Positions 1 to 8,396 of a stretch of 64,000 nucleotides of DNA are shown one piece after another (the stretch's first letter is position 1; each line of letters starts with the position of its first letter). The notes beneath the pieces were generated by a model. The model was not told the DNA's origin, ran no database searches, and saw only the letters and a program-made list of their open reading frames with translations. The stretch covers positions 159,807 through 223,806 of the forward strand of contig MKUW01000028.1 in assembly GCA_001899005.1 (NCBI GenBank), written 5' to 3'. This stretch comes from Chloroflexi bacterium 44-23. Its GTDB lineage: Bacteria; Chloroflexota; Anaerolineae; Anaerolineales; Anaerolineaceae. Position numbers and translations under genes: made by a program.

Positions 1-710
1 AAATCGATTTTATTGAAGCATTGTTAAGGTGGCAGCATCCTGAAAAAGGCCTCATCCCGACCGATGATTTTATTCCCGTCGCGGAAGAATCGGGGCTGAT
101 CAGCCAGCTCGATGAGTTTGTTTTACGGACAGCTTGCAATGAAGCCCGCTCCTGGATGGATTCGGGATTCGAAAACCTGCGCGTCTCAGTCAATGTTTCC
201 CCCAAGTTATTAATTAATCCGGATTTTTCTGAAATCATCCGCAGTACGCTGGCTGACACAGAGTTACCTTATGAAAATTTGATTCTCGAAATTACGGAAA
301 GTACCGGCGTTTACAACTCTGGCACAGCCATTCAGAATTTGTTTGATCTCACCAGCGTTGGGATTCGCGTCTTTCTGGATGATTTTGGCCGCGTAGCCTC
401 TTCCCTTGAACAATTAAAGCGCCTGCCAATCCATGCTTTAAAAATCTCACAGTCATTTATTAAAGACTTACCTGTCAATAGCGATGACACGGCGATCATT
501 GAAGCAATTATCGCCATGGCACACATTCTTGGCATGCAGGTCATTGGGGTTGGAATCGACAACATTCATCAGCGCCAATACTTGCTGGAGAAAAAATGTG
601 ATTATCTGCAGGGGTTTCTTTTTTCAGAACCTTTAAACCGGGCTGAATTCTTAAGGCTTTTAATTGAAAAAGGTACCAACCTGGAAGCTAAATTGGAGGA
701 AACCCCTTAA
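1..710 (+). CDS. EAL-domain protein, C-terminal part (5' end outside window), probably catalytically degenerate
   Basis: The gene is cut by the window edge. The reading frame is open from base 3 and already contains the EALLRW signature at bases 15-32, so no start lies in the window. EAL domains hydrolyse or bind cyclic-di-GMP in the cytoplasm. The glutamate of EAL, the Asn of VNVS, the Glu of EITES and both Asp of LDDFG are present. However, loop 6 reads DDFGRVASS rather than DDFGTGYSS, LKID reads LKIS, and the conserved AEGVE motif near the C-terminus reads GVGID, losing a metal/loop-6 glutamate. From family knowledge these changes usually mean weak or no phosphodiesterase activity, so a c-di-GMP receptor role is possible. 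An upstream GGDEF or sensor domain may exist outside the window. Confidence 0.88.
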   Translation, partial: IDFIEALLRWQHPEKGLIPTDDFIPVAEESGLISQLDEFVLRTACNEARSWMDSGFENLRVSVNVSPKLLINPDFSEIIRSTLADTELPYENLILEITESTGVYNSGTAIQNLFDLTSVGIRVFLDDFGRVASSLEQLKRLPIHALKISQSFIKDLPVNSDDTAIIEAIIAMAHILGMQVIGVGIDNIHQRQYLLEKKCDYLQGFLFSEPLNRAEFLRLLIEKGTNLEAKLEETP

Positions 711-785
711 ACAATCAATTCTTTCTAATGTCGATTTCTAGTAAAATAGGATTCTAGAAATGTCAGCCAACCCAAGGAGGGATCA

Positions 786-1022
786 ATGTTAATTACGTTA
801 CTTAACGGAGCTCTGGTGGTGCAGATAAAACTGGAGAAATCCGATATTAGCTTTGATGATAATATCTGTATGTGTTTCGAAGAGCCATGTCCTGATGATG
901 AAAAAATCTTTCGAGGGACCCAAACGCACCTATACCTCACTGCTACAGAAGCTCGTGAAATCGCCAAAGAATTGCTGGCCGTCGCAGAAGAAAGTGACAT
1001 CTATTCGCAGGACGCCATATAG
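786..1022 (+). CDS. Small conserved-looking hypothetical protein (78 aa)
   Basis: A 78-residue acidic protein with no signal peptide or membrane segment. A very strong Shine-Dalgarno, AAGGAGG at 774-780, sits 5 bases before the ATG and supports translation. The N-terminal half is predicted beta-rich. The C-terminal half (TATEAREIAKELLAVAEE) looks like an amphipathic helix. Two cysteines lie close together (CMCFEEPC region), but no known metal motif is recognised. It lies 25 bases upstream of the deazaflavin-binding protein and is probably co-transcribed with it. Function unknown. Confidence 0.65.
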   Translation: MLITLLNGALVVQIKLEKSDISFDDNICMCFEEPCPDDEKIFRGTQTHLYLTATEAREIAKELLAVAEESDIYSQDAI

Positions 1023-1047
1023 AAACCAACCTGGGATAAAGGAAATT

Positions 1048-1650
1048 ATGGATACATTAGTCGCATCAATTAAGAAAAAACTGCCAAAAAGCTTGCAAGA
1101 TATTTATCCGAATTCAAAATTGAAAAAAATGTTTTTTAGAATTCCCATGTGGGCCTGGCGCTTGGGCCTGGGACCTCTTCTGGGACGTTATATATTGATT
1201 ATCACCCACACCGGACGTAAAAGTGGTGTGCCCCGCCAAACCGCAGTGGAGTACCATGTCATTAATGGGATCAAATATATCCCATGCGCTTTTGGCATGA
1301 AAGCTCAGTGGTATCGTAATATTCTGGCCAATCCGCGAGTTTCAATCCAATCCTCTGATGGCCTCGAGCGAATGGTTGCGGTACGAGTTCGTGAAGATAA
1401 TGAGCTGATCACAGTTGTGGAAACCATCTTAAGCAGAAACCCTGCCTTAATGAATTTATATTTAGAATCTCTCAATATCTCCCCGACGCGCAAAGATATT
1501 CTAGCTCATAAAGAAAACTTGATTTTTCTGCGTTTTGATCCCACCAGTGAACCAACCCCACGACCTCTGGAAGTTGACCTGGCGTGGATCTGGCCATTAA
1601 TTTTGATCTGGTTATGGGTCAGTCGACCTTTTCGCAGAAAGCGAAAATAA
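1048..1650 (+). CDS. Deazaflavin (F420)-dependent nitroreductase-family oxidoreductase (DUF385/DDN-like)
   Basis: About 200 residues with the family signature THTGRKSGVPRQTAVEY near residues 49-65, the phosphate/cofactor-binding strand-loop of the split beta-barrel DDN/F420 family. Members bind F420H2 (some bind flavin) and reduce quinones or other small molecules. The open frame extends upstream to 853, but ATG 1048 is chosen because it follows AAAGGA with proper spacing and avoids overlapping the preceding gene. The C-terminus ends in a hydrophobic stretch (LAWIWPLILIWLWV) followed by basic RRKRK, suggesting a C-terminal membrane anchor, which is unusual for the family. The physiological substrate cannot be read from the sequence. 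Confidence 0.82.
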   Translation: MDTLVASIKKKLPKSLQDIYPNSKLKKMFFRIPMWAWRLGLGPLLGRYILIITHTGRKSGVPRQTAVEYHVINGIKYIPCAFGMKAQWYRNILANPRVSIQSSDGLERMVAVRVREDNELITVVETILSRNPALMNLYLESLNISPTRKDILAHKENLIFLRFDPTSEPTPRPLEVDLAWIWPLILIWLWVSRPFRRKRK

Positions 1651-1680
1651 GACAAAACAGGTTTATCCAAAAAATCCAAG

Positions 1681-1713
1681 TATAATGATCTCTTCCTGAC
1701 TTTGAAAGAGATC
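1681..1713 (+). promoter_or_regulatory. Possible promoter -10 box and leader hairpin upstream of the MFS gene
   Basis: TATAAT at 1681-1686 is followed at once by a perfect 8-bp inverted repeat, GATCTCTT (1687-1694) and AAGAGATC (1706-1713), with an 11-base loop. The hairpin would sit at the transcription start of the downstream MFS gene, as an operator or 5'-leader structure. No convincing -35 box is visible, so the promoter call is tentative. Confidence 0.35.
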
Positions 1714-1777
1714 AATTGAAGCATCGATTTTAAGCCGGGAAAGTAAAAATACTTCTGTCAAACCGAGTTGCCTCCTC

Positions 1778-2956
1778 TTGGAACAAAATACGGATCAAAA
1801 CAAATTTCACACTTCAGCTGTATCCGTCATCTCGACCGGTCATATGGTGCACGATACATACACAGCCTTTTTACCTGCCCTTTTACCGGTATTGATGGAA
1901 AAATTCAGCCTGACCAATACAACTGCCGGGCTTTTGTCAGTTTTCGCACAAGCGCCATCTCTACTGCAACCATTCATTGGTCATCTTGCAGATCGCCGAA
2001 ACCTGCGTTATTTTATCATTCTCACCCCTGCCATTAGCGGCACAGCAATGAGCCTTTTGAGCATTGCCCCCCATTACGCCTTTCTGGCTTTCTTGCTTGT
2101 GATTACCGGGATCAGTTCCGCTGCCTTGCATTCGGTGGCACCTGTGCTAGCCGGCACCCTATCCGGAAATAAACTGGGGAGAGGAATGAGTTTTTGGATG
2201 GTTGGCGGAGAATTGGGGCGCACGATTGGGCCGCTGCTGGTCGTCACAGCGATTGGCTACCTGACTTTGGAGGGATTACCCTGGTTGATGTTTGGCGGGT
2301 TTTTTGCCTCCATTTTTCTATACATCCAATTAAAGGATGCAACCACCCAGCCAAGAAGCAACATCAGCCAGTTACCCTGGAAGGCAGCTTTGCAAAAAAT
2401 GAGACCTATTCTCATTCCAGTATTTATATTGATATTTTCACGCTCCATGATGATGGCAGCACTAACCACCTTTTTGCCGACTTTCCTCACAAATGAAGGA
2501 TCCAGTTTATGGGTTGCGGGGGCTTCTCTCTCCATTCTGGAAGCCGCTGGTGTAGTGGGCGCTTTTTTGGCCGGCTCGCTTTCTGATAGATTAGGAAGAA
2601 GAAAAATGCTGGTAATTTCATTCAGCGCCACCCCGGTTTTCATGCTATTGTTCTTGCAAGTGAAAGGCATCTTACAGGTGCCGTTGCTGATTTTTCTGGG
2701 CTTCTTCGCCATTTCAATTACCCCAGTCATCATGGCTATCGTCCAGGAGAATTTCCCCGAAAATCGAGCCTTAGCTAACGGCATTTATATGGCTATCAAT
2801 TTCATTTTAATGTCGGCTGCCATTCTGATGGTTGGTAAAGTTGCTGATCTTTCCAGTTTGCGTTTTACATTTTATATGGCTGCTATTTTGGTAGCAGCCG
2901 GCTTACCCTTTATCCTGCTCATGCCCAAATCCATCAGCAACCTTTCCAATACGTAA
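1778..2956 (+). CDS. MFS exporter, fosmidomycin-resistance (Fsr)-like
   Basis: A 392-residue protein with about 12 hydrophobic segments. The N-terminal segment GHMVHDTYTAFLPALLPVL resembles the start of Fsr-type major facilitator drug exporters, and a motif-A-like loop (GSLSDRLGRRKML) lies mid-protein between the two six-helix halves. It probably exports a small drug or metabolite across the inner membrane. TTG 1778 is the only upstream start candidate that keeps the complete first helix. No strong ribosome binding site precedes it, so the start is less certain than the gene. It appears monocistronic, with a hairpin in its leader. The substrate cannot be inferred. Confidence 0.85.
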   Translation: MEQNTDQNKFHTSAVSVISTGHMVHDTYTAFLPALLPVLMEKFSLTNTTAGLLSVFAQAPSLLQPFIGHLADRRNLRYFIILTPAISGTAMSLLSIAPHYAFLAFLLVITGISSAALHSVAPVLAGTLSGNKLGRGMSFWMVGGELGRTIGPLLVVTAIGYLTLEGLPWLMFGGFFASIFLYIQLKDATTQPRSNISQLPWKAALQKMRPILIPVFILIFSRSMMMAALTTFLPTFLTNEGSSLWVAGASLSILEAAGVVGAFLAGSLSDRLGRRKMLVISFSATPVFMLLFLQVKGILQVPLLIFLGFFAISITPVIMAIVQENFPENRALANGIYMAINFILMSAAILMVGKVADLSSLRFTFYMAAILVAAGLPFILLMPKSISNLSNT

Positions 2957-3023
2957 ACTTTCTCTCCTGGGAACAATTGACCCTGGTCTATCGTCTTAAG
3001 GTTAATGTTTACAGGAGGTAAAA

Positions 3024-3521
3024 ATGACTCAATCAAAACCATTCCTTGTGGTGCTTTTTATGGCCATAATTATTGTCTTAAGTGCCTGCGCTGAAAATGG
3101 CATCTCTACGAACACGCCAGTTCCATCAAACACCCCGCTCCTTTTCGATACACAAGTTTCTTCGGAAACGCCGCAACCGCACAAGCCAGCAATTGATTAT
3201 GGCACCTATCAACAAAACGCTTATGTGGAAAGCATCGAAATCAATATTATGGAATCCTTCCCACTCCAGGTAAGTGTCACCCTCCAGGGTAATTTGCCGG
3301 ATGGGTGTACAGCATTGGCAGGGTCAAAAGCCGTCAAAACAGATGAGACTACTTTTGAAGTGTTCATTTATACGCTAAGAGATCCCAAGGCGATCTGTAC
3401 CATGGCGCTCGTCCCCTTTGAAGAGACTGTTCCATTAAACGTATCCGGATTGCCGGCAGGCACATATACCGTCAAGGCATATAACTTGAGCGACACCTTT
3501 ACGTTTGAGCAAAATAATTAA
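3024..3521 (+). CDS. Hypothetical secreted lipoprotein
   Basis: 165 residues. The N-terminus has a hydrophobic signal of about 20 residues ending in the lipobox LSAC (Cys about residue 22), then a Thr/Pro/Ser-rich linker, then a predicted beta-rich domain. Signal peptidase II processing and anchoring on the outer face of the membrane are expected. The start is fixed by AGGAGGT nine bases upstream of the ATG. Two downstream cysteines (DGCTAL and AICTMA) could form a disulfide. The C-terminal NVSGLPAGTYTVKAYN resembles carbohydrate-binding or carboxypeptidase-regulatory-like beta-sandwich endings, but I do not recognise a family. Confidence 0.75.
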   Translation: MTQSKPFLVVLFMAIIIVLSACAENGISTNTPVPSNTPLLFDTQVSSETPQPHKPAIDYGTYQQNAYVESIEINIMESFPLQVSVTLQGNLPDGCTALAGSKAVKTDETTFEVFIYTLRDPKAICTMALVPFEETVPLNVSGLPAGTYTVKAYNLSDTFTFEQNN

Positions 3522-3539
3522 CCAGTTTCATTAAGACAA

Positions 3540-3589
3540 TATTAATAAGAGGTTTTCCAAACAGCTGTCAGGAAAACCTCTTATTAATA
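3540..3589. terminator. Bidirectional terminator-type hairpin
   Basis: A perfect 19-bp inverted repeat (3540-3558 with 3571-3589, 12-base loop). It contains AAGAGGTTTTCC and its complement, with A/T-rich flanks on both sides. It lies between the convergent lipoprotein (+) and glutaredoxin-thioredoxin reductase (-) genes, so it can terminate both transcripts. Confidence 0.75.
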
Positions 3590-3652
3590 ACTTAACTATT
3601 GACACTCAGCAAAAATTATGCCCAAATTTTAATTTTTTTAATATTACTATCT

Positions 3653-4855
3653 CTACCCAATCTCACGCACGTAGTCACGGATCATCAAAGCAGCAGTGGC
3701 CCCTTCTCCGGCTGCAGAAGCCGCCTGTTTAGTGGACCCGGAGCGGACATCACCGGCAGCATACAAACCGGGGATATCCGTTTGCAGGGTCTTATCAGTA
3801 ACCACAAAACCTGTTGTATCGATTTCAACTTTATCTTTTAGTAAATCACTGTTGGGCTCAAGCCCAATAAAGATAAAGATACCGTCATAATCCCATTCTT
3901 TTTGAGTCCCATTGGCCCGATCAATAGCGATAATTTTATGCAATTTGTTTTTGTCTTTGACGACCAGCTCTTTAATAGAATGGTTTAAGGTCACCTTCAT
4001 ATTATCCATGGTTGCCACTTTATCCTGGATTAGTTTACTGGCTCTCACCTGCGGCATAAATTCGACGATATCCACTTGCCTGGCAAACTTTGTTAGATAG
4101 AGACCTTCTTCGAAGCCGCTGTTTCCACCCCCCACAACCAGCACTTTTTTATCACGGTAGAAAGCACCGTCACAGGTCGCGCAGAAATGAACTTGTGAGC
4201 CGATCAAGGCATCCTCTCCAGGTACGCCCAAGCGCCGATAGCGGGCTCCTGTAGCGAAAAGAACCGCCTTACAGCCATAATTCTTCTCTCCACGAGTTGT
4301 CACGGCCAGATACCCGGTTTCTTCTTTACTGATATCGATAACTTCCGTTGCCTGAAGAATCTCAACCCCAAATCGGCGCGCCTGGCGCACAAGACGATCA
4401 GCAAAATCACTGCCTGAAATACCCTGATCAAAACCAGGGAAATTATCCATCATCTGCGTCATGCCAACCTGCCCACCCAGGGCACCCCGTTCGATGACAA
4501 GCGTATCCATACCTTCTCGTGAGAGGTAAATCGCCGCAGTTAAACCGGTTGTCCCGCCGCCGACAATAATGACATCATAGAATTTTCTTTGGGCAACAGT
4601 CTGTAAACCCAATTTCTGCGCCAATTCAGCATTACTCGGCTCTGAAAGGATCGTGCCATCCGGAAAAACAATGGTGGGCACGCTGCGCATACCATTGTTG
4701 AGTCTTTCTACCTCAGTGATATATTGCGGATTCTCTTCTATATCGATATTGACATATGCAATTCGTTGTTCACCGAGGAATTTTTTGGCCCGTTTGCAAT
4801 CCGAACACCAAGTGGTGCTATAGATTAAGATTTCCTTGTTTTCGTTTTCCGTCAT
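3653..4855 (-). CDS. Glutaredoxin/mycoredoxin-like domain fused to thioredoxin reductase
   Basis: A 400-residue two-domain redox protein. Residues 1-80 are a glutaredoxin-like fold with TTWCSDC (Cys17, Cys20) and SVPTIVF, the cis-Pro motif of thioredoxin folds. From residue 93 a full thioredoxin reductase follows: FAD-binding IIVGGGTTG, the redox pair CATC (Cys225, Cys228), NAD(P)H-binding VVGGGNSGFEEG, and the C-terminal FAD motif GLYAAGDVRSG. Electrons should pass from NADPH through FAD and CATC to the fused CSDC domain, giving a self-contained disulfide reductase. The family is known as separate proteins, and the covalent fusion is the unusual point. ATG 4855 is the only start that keeps the N-terminal domain. 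It is monocistronic and ends at a shared terminator. Confidence 0.93.
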   Translation of the reverse strand: MTENENKEILIYSTTWCSDCKRAKKFLGEQRIAYVNIDIEENPQYITEVERLNNGMRSVPTIVFPDGTILSEPSNAELAQKLGLQTVAQRKFYDVIIVGGGTTGLTAAIYLSREGMDTLVIERGALGGQVGMTQMMDNFPGFDQGISGSDFADRLVRQARRFGVEILQATEVIDISKEETGYLAVTTRGEKNYGCKAVLFATGARYRRLGVPGEDALIGSQVHFCATCDGAFYRDKKVLVVGGGNSGFEEGLYLTKFARQVDIVEFMPQVRASKLIQDKVATMDNMKVTLNHSIKELVVKDKNKLHKIIAIDRANGTQKEWDYDGIFIFIGLEPNSDLLKDKVEIDTTGFVVTDKTLQTDIPGLYAAGDVRSGSTKQAASAAGEGATAALMIRDYVREIG

Positions 4856-5573
4856 TTTTACTCCCTAATATTTCAGGCTATTTCGATAAATGGGATTTAA
4901 ATTGTTACTTCAAAAATATCGAATTGATTATTTCTCATCAATTTAATTGTTTCTAATTAATAAAAACACAATAAAATCGGTATTGTAAGTCTTTTAAAGA
5001 AGGCTTGCATCCAGAAAATCCATCCTGTCGTTAATGGTTGACTGAGCATGAATACCTGAAATCATACTAATTATATCCAAAGATTGCACTGCGCTGATTC
5101 TAGTTTCCTCACGCAATTGCCCCATCGTTCGCTTTATTTTTACACTTGTGTTATTCGTGATTAATTTTTTTTCCCCTCAAACCCAAGCCGCGCGTGCCTG
5201 CATTATGCCGGGGCAACGATTATGCGCAGGCGCATTATCCAAAGCGGGCTGGTCTTTGATTCAGCTAATGTGCAGGCTTTATTGGAGAATCGAAAATTGC
5301 CACTGTGGGCAGTTCACTGGTATAAGGGTATCGATCCGAAATAAATCGACGTTTTCCAAAGGAATGGTTGATCATTAGGCAAGTTGAAGAGATGGAACTT
5401 AAGGTTGATGAACATCCCATTTTCAGGAGATTCGTTCATATAATTTTTCTACTTCACATTATGATCCATCATTTTCAAATAGATTTGAAGAAAGAGAGTA
5501 GTTTTGATGACGCAGACATCTTTAGTGGTCACCCGGGAACTGTTTATCGCAACGGATACTATCCCTTAGGGGT
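4856..5573. other. Long non-coding or decayed region upstream of the RHS remnant
   Basis: About 720 bases without a convincing intact gene. The first part must hold the promoter of the minus-strand reductase gene. Short open stretches on the plus strand (about 5148-5378, 5368-5616 and a 40-codon frame from ATG 5220) lack ribosome binding sites and recognisable domains. They look like fragments of genes destroyed by frameshifts, in line with the pseudogene that follows. Confidence 0.5.
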
Positions 5574-6889
5574 ACGTATCATACTTTCTACGCCTACCGC
5601 TCTGGTGACCAGATAAAACAAATGGTTTTACCTAATGGAGAAGCACTGGACTTTGACTACCTCGCGCTGGGTGCCCTCAATGCTGTATCCAGCGATCATT
5701 GGGAGTCAGGCAGCATAACGACCATCGATTACCGGAAAGAAACGCAATACGACGAAGCTGGACGGGTGGTCAGCCGCATTATGGGCAACGATGTTTCTTT
5801 TATCTATGACTTCAATGATTGGGAAACCGCAGGAGGCAGGTTGGACACCTTTACCACCGGTCCAATCATCGACCCACTTCTCAATATCGCCTATAGCTAT
5901 GATGAAGTGGGCAATATAACCGGCTTGACCTGCAGCAGTGATAACCTGACTGAATCACGCGTTTATAGTTACGATGAACTTAATCGTCTTCGTACAGTCA
6001 CTATTGGGGGTTTAGTGACTGAGAGCGTAAGCTATGATCCTGACAATGGAAATATTGATTACAAGGATGGTGTCGAGTACAGCTATGACTCAATCCAACC
6101 ACATGCGGTGAACAAACTCGACAGCGTGCAGAAGTATACCTATGACGCCAACGGCACGGTGGTGAACACCGTGACCAGCAGAACAGTGGACGGCACCACC
6201 TATGAGATGGATTACGATCCTGAAAACCACCTGACCTCCATCTCTGGAGGTAACTTGACTGCCCGCTATGTCTTTGATGGCGACGGTGCGAAGCATACAA
6301 AGCCAGACGCGTGCTCTCAGTTGTGGGTGATACCCGCACTTTGTATGTGAATGCGTACTTCGAAGTGGAGATGGTGAATAATGCCAAAGTCAACCAGGAC
6401 CTGACCATTGAAGATGTCGATATCTGTGAGAACAGATATTGCTCGTTCATGCCGCTGGCAATCAGTGGTATTGAAGCCATTGGCATGCCAAGTGGCAATT
6501 TTGGTACAAGGACTTTTATCACCGAGATCATGGAACCGGATAATGCCAATGTCACCTGGCGGGTGTACTATTCCCCTTTTCGCGTTGCTCAGGGGACTTC
6601 GCCTGGTGGATGGTTAAGAGTGCAGACAGATAGCACAAATAACCTCTCATACTTGGTACAGGATCATCTCAATTCCACAGCGATGACTCTCAATAATTCC
6701 GGCGCAGTCACAGGAGAAGTAATATACTCGGCTTGGGGAGAAACCAGAAACTCATTTGGTTCCACCCCAACGAAGAAGCTATATACCGGCCAATACGAAT
6801 CCGAAGCAGGTTTGTACTTCTACAATGCCAGGTGGTTTGACAGCGAATTAGGCAGGTTTGTACAAGCGGATTACAACGAAATCAAATAA
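5574..6889 (+). pseudogene. RHS/YD-repeat protein remnant, frameshifted and truncated at both ends
   Basis: Repeated YD-type motifs (ETQYDEAGRVVSR, IAYSYDEVGNITGL, RVYSYDELNRLRTV, VSYDPDNGNI, MDYDPENHLTS) identify the beta-cocoon repeats of an RHS/wall-associated protein. The frame runs from about 5574 (YRSGDQIKQMVLPNG) to about 6310. It then shifts to a second frame carrying the rest (LSYLVQDHLNSTAMT, GLYFYNARWFDSELGRF), the RHS core end. The protein stops just after VQAD, so the C-terminal toxin or variable tip is absent, and there is no N-terminal secretion region. Two or more frameshifts plus missing ends mark a pseudogene. RHS genes are typical accessory polymorphic-toxin loci. Confidence 0.8.
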
Positions 6890-7228
6890 AGGTGTAAACG
6901 CCACCAAGACATGTAATGATGTAAGTAAAAATCCTGAAGCCATCATAAAACGGTAAATTCGTTGATAAGAAGCCAAATCCTTACTCAAAGCAACCGATGC
7001 AGAGAGCAGCATGATGATCGGCGCTTCAATAATTAACGAAATGGGAAAGACGACGCCTCCATGGGTCGCAAGGCTTATTTCCGGGTGTGCCAAACGTGCC
7101 ATGACAGCCGTTATGGCTGGCATTTCAATGCCCATCAACAACCAGGAAGCTGCTAAAGGAAGCCAGGTGTGTAAAATTTTGCGCATTTGCGGGCTTATTC
7201 TTGGTTCTTTATTGACAGGTATTGTCAA
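6848..7228 (-). pseudogene. Truncated multi-helix membrane protein (N-terminal fragment)
   Basis: 126 codons on the minus strand encode the beginning of a polytopic membrane protein. A basic N-terminus is followed by hydrophobic segments at about residues 20-37, 58-78 and 92-112, and then the frame runs into the RHS remnant and stops. The last ten or so residues (VVIRLYKPA) are antisense RHS sequence, so the 3' part of the gene was lost at a breakpoint near 6870. The pattern HTWLPLAASWLLMGIE resembles the start of a MATE/flippase-like transporter, but too little remains for assignment. It is probably non-functional. Confidence 0.55.
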
Positions 7229-7338
7229 TACCCCTCTCTTCTTGGCAGGAATTAAGGTAGTATAGCATTGAATAGACAGCAGTATGATAATTCTCTAGTT
7301 TCATGCTACAATTTTCTTTCATTTCAATAATTGGGTGT

Positions 7339-7372
7339 GAAGTGGTTCACTTCGAAAGAGACTTGTGATAAT
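7339..7372 (+). promoter_or_regulatory. Candidate promoter with palindromic operator for the cyclophilin gene
   Basis: An extended -10 element, TG-T-GATAAT (hexamer 7367-7372), lies about 67 bases before the cyclophilin ATG. Just upstream is a perfect palindrome, GAAGTG-GTT-CACTTC (7339-7353), where a -35 box would be, as expected for an operator. No regulator can be named. Confidence 0.35.
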
Positions 7373-7438
7373 AAACTCATTATCCCTTTTGATTGAGATA
7401 CTACTATTTTTTATTACTTAAATTAGGAAGGTAATCTA

Positions 7439-7954
7439 ATGAGCTCAAAACAATGGGCAAGCGCTCCAGAAATGAAAATTGATCCGAAAAAGAAGTACAC
7501 TGCAACCTTGAAAACTGACAAGGGTGATATTGTCGTCAATTTATTTGCAGATAAAGCACCGGTCACAGTCAATAATTTTGTCTTTTTAGCACGTGAAGGC
7601 TTTTACGATGGCACCATCTTTCACCGGGTAATAAACGATTTCATGGTCCAGGGCGGAGACCCAACCGGTACCGGAATGGGAGGCCCCGGTTATAAATTTG
7701 CCGATGAGTTCCACCCCAGCCTAAAACACGAAAAAGCTGGAGTTCTATCAATGGCAAATGCTGGCCCGGGCACCAATGGCTCCCAATTTTTTATCACCCA
7801 TGTCCCCACACCCTGGCTCGATCGCAAACATTCCATCTTTGGAGAAATAATCAAAGGATTGGATGTTTTATACTCAATTCCCGCCAGAGATCCCAACCAG
7901 CGGAATGCACCGGCCGTTCACTTACAAACAGTCGAAATCACAGAAGAGGAATAA
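7439..7954 (+). CDS. Peptidyl-prolyl cis-trans isomerase, cyclophilin type
   Basis: 171 residues covering a single cyclophilin domain with the usual landmarks: [19 protein letters not shown] carries the active-site Arg, Phe and Gln, followed by [16 protein letters not shown] and a SIFGEIIKG motif. There is no signal peptide, so it should act in the cytoplasm as a folding helper that isomerises X-Pro bonds. The start is supported by AGGAAGG nine bases upstream. A 20-residue N-terminal extension ([13 protein letters not shown]) precedes the domain, as in many short bacterial cyclophilins. It is followed by a terminator hairpin and looks monocistronic. Confidence 0.95.
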   Translation: MSSKQWASAPEMKIDPKKKYTATLKTDKGDIVVNLFADKAPVTVNNFVFLAREGFYDGTIFHRVINDFMVQGGDPTGTGMGGPGYKFADEFHPSLKHEKAGVLSMANAGPGTNGSQFFITHVPTPWLDRKHSIFGEIIKGLDVLYSIPARDPNQRNAPAVHLQTVEITEEE

Positions 7955-8028
7955 TTCCATTAGCCTGAACAGTTTTTGATCATAAAATCACATACAATTA
8001 AACGATCAGGGTATTTGTGAAATTAAAT

Positions 8029-8059
8029 ATGGTGGCGTTTCGTCACCATTATTAATTTT
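8029..8059 (+). terminator. Rho-independent terminator after the cyclophilin gene
   Basis: A 9-bp stem with one G-T pair, ATGGTGGCG (8029-8037) with CGTCACCAT (8041-8049), a TTT loop, then a T-rich tail TATTAATTTT. It lies 75 bases after the stop. Confidence 0.65.
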
Positions 8060-8066
8060 AACTCGC

Positions 8067-8096
8067 CGCATTAATTTCGTAACCGAAATTAATGCG
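8067..8096. repeat. Perfect 13-bp palindrome with 4-base loop
   Basis: CGCATTAATTTCG (8067-8079) and its exact complement (8084-8096) flank a TAAC loop. It lies in the 442-base gap before the diguanylate cyclase gene and lacks a U-tract, so it is not a standard terminator. An operator or a mobile-element remnant is possible. Apart from the two hairpins and the palindromic repeat copy at about 8230-8275, nothing else is seen in the gap. Confidence 0.5.
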
Positions 8097-8231
8097 AAAT
8101 ATCTTTCAGGAAAGTAACTCAATCGTTTTCCCCCTCAATCAGCCAATTGATTAAGGCTTGAATTTTGCAGCTAAAAAATGCAATTTGTTAGAGAAAAATG
8201 GATTTTTCGATAAAACGAGGTTAAGGGTTTT

Positions 8232-8275
8232 TTGGTGCAGGCGATCGCTCGCCTAAAAACACTCCGCTTCTAAAT
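8232..8275. repeat. Dispersed palindromic repeat, copy 1
   Basis: A core AGGCGATCGCTCGCCT is followed by AAAAACACTCC, matching the right half of the perfect copy at 51243-51278 (GCCCGCCTAAAAACAC). The left arm is eroded. The tail CTAAATTTTGAAATG recurs, slightly changed, after copy 2 near 49518. Confidence 0.55.
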
Positions 8276-8396
8276 TTTGAAATGGTACAAAAAAATGTTC
8301 ATTTACCTGTTATTCGTTTTCTAAAGAGATTTGCGCTAAAATAAATACTATCCATTACAATTCATTGAGAAGAATTTATAAGGGTTTAGGATTTAT

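Noticed and set aside
853..1047. Extended N-terminus of the deazaflavin protein starting at 853
   Set aside because: It overlaps the small gene 786-1022 in another frame, has no ribosome binding site, and the good site is at ATG 1048.
2257..2784. 175-codon minus-strand frame inside the MFS gene
   Set aside because: It is antisense to a clear transporter gene and has no motif of its own.
5148..5616. Plus-strand frames of 76 and 82 codons before the RHS remnant
   Set aside because: They lack starts with ribosome binding sites. The second merges out of frame with the RHS remnant, so they look like decayed sequence.
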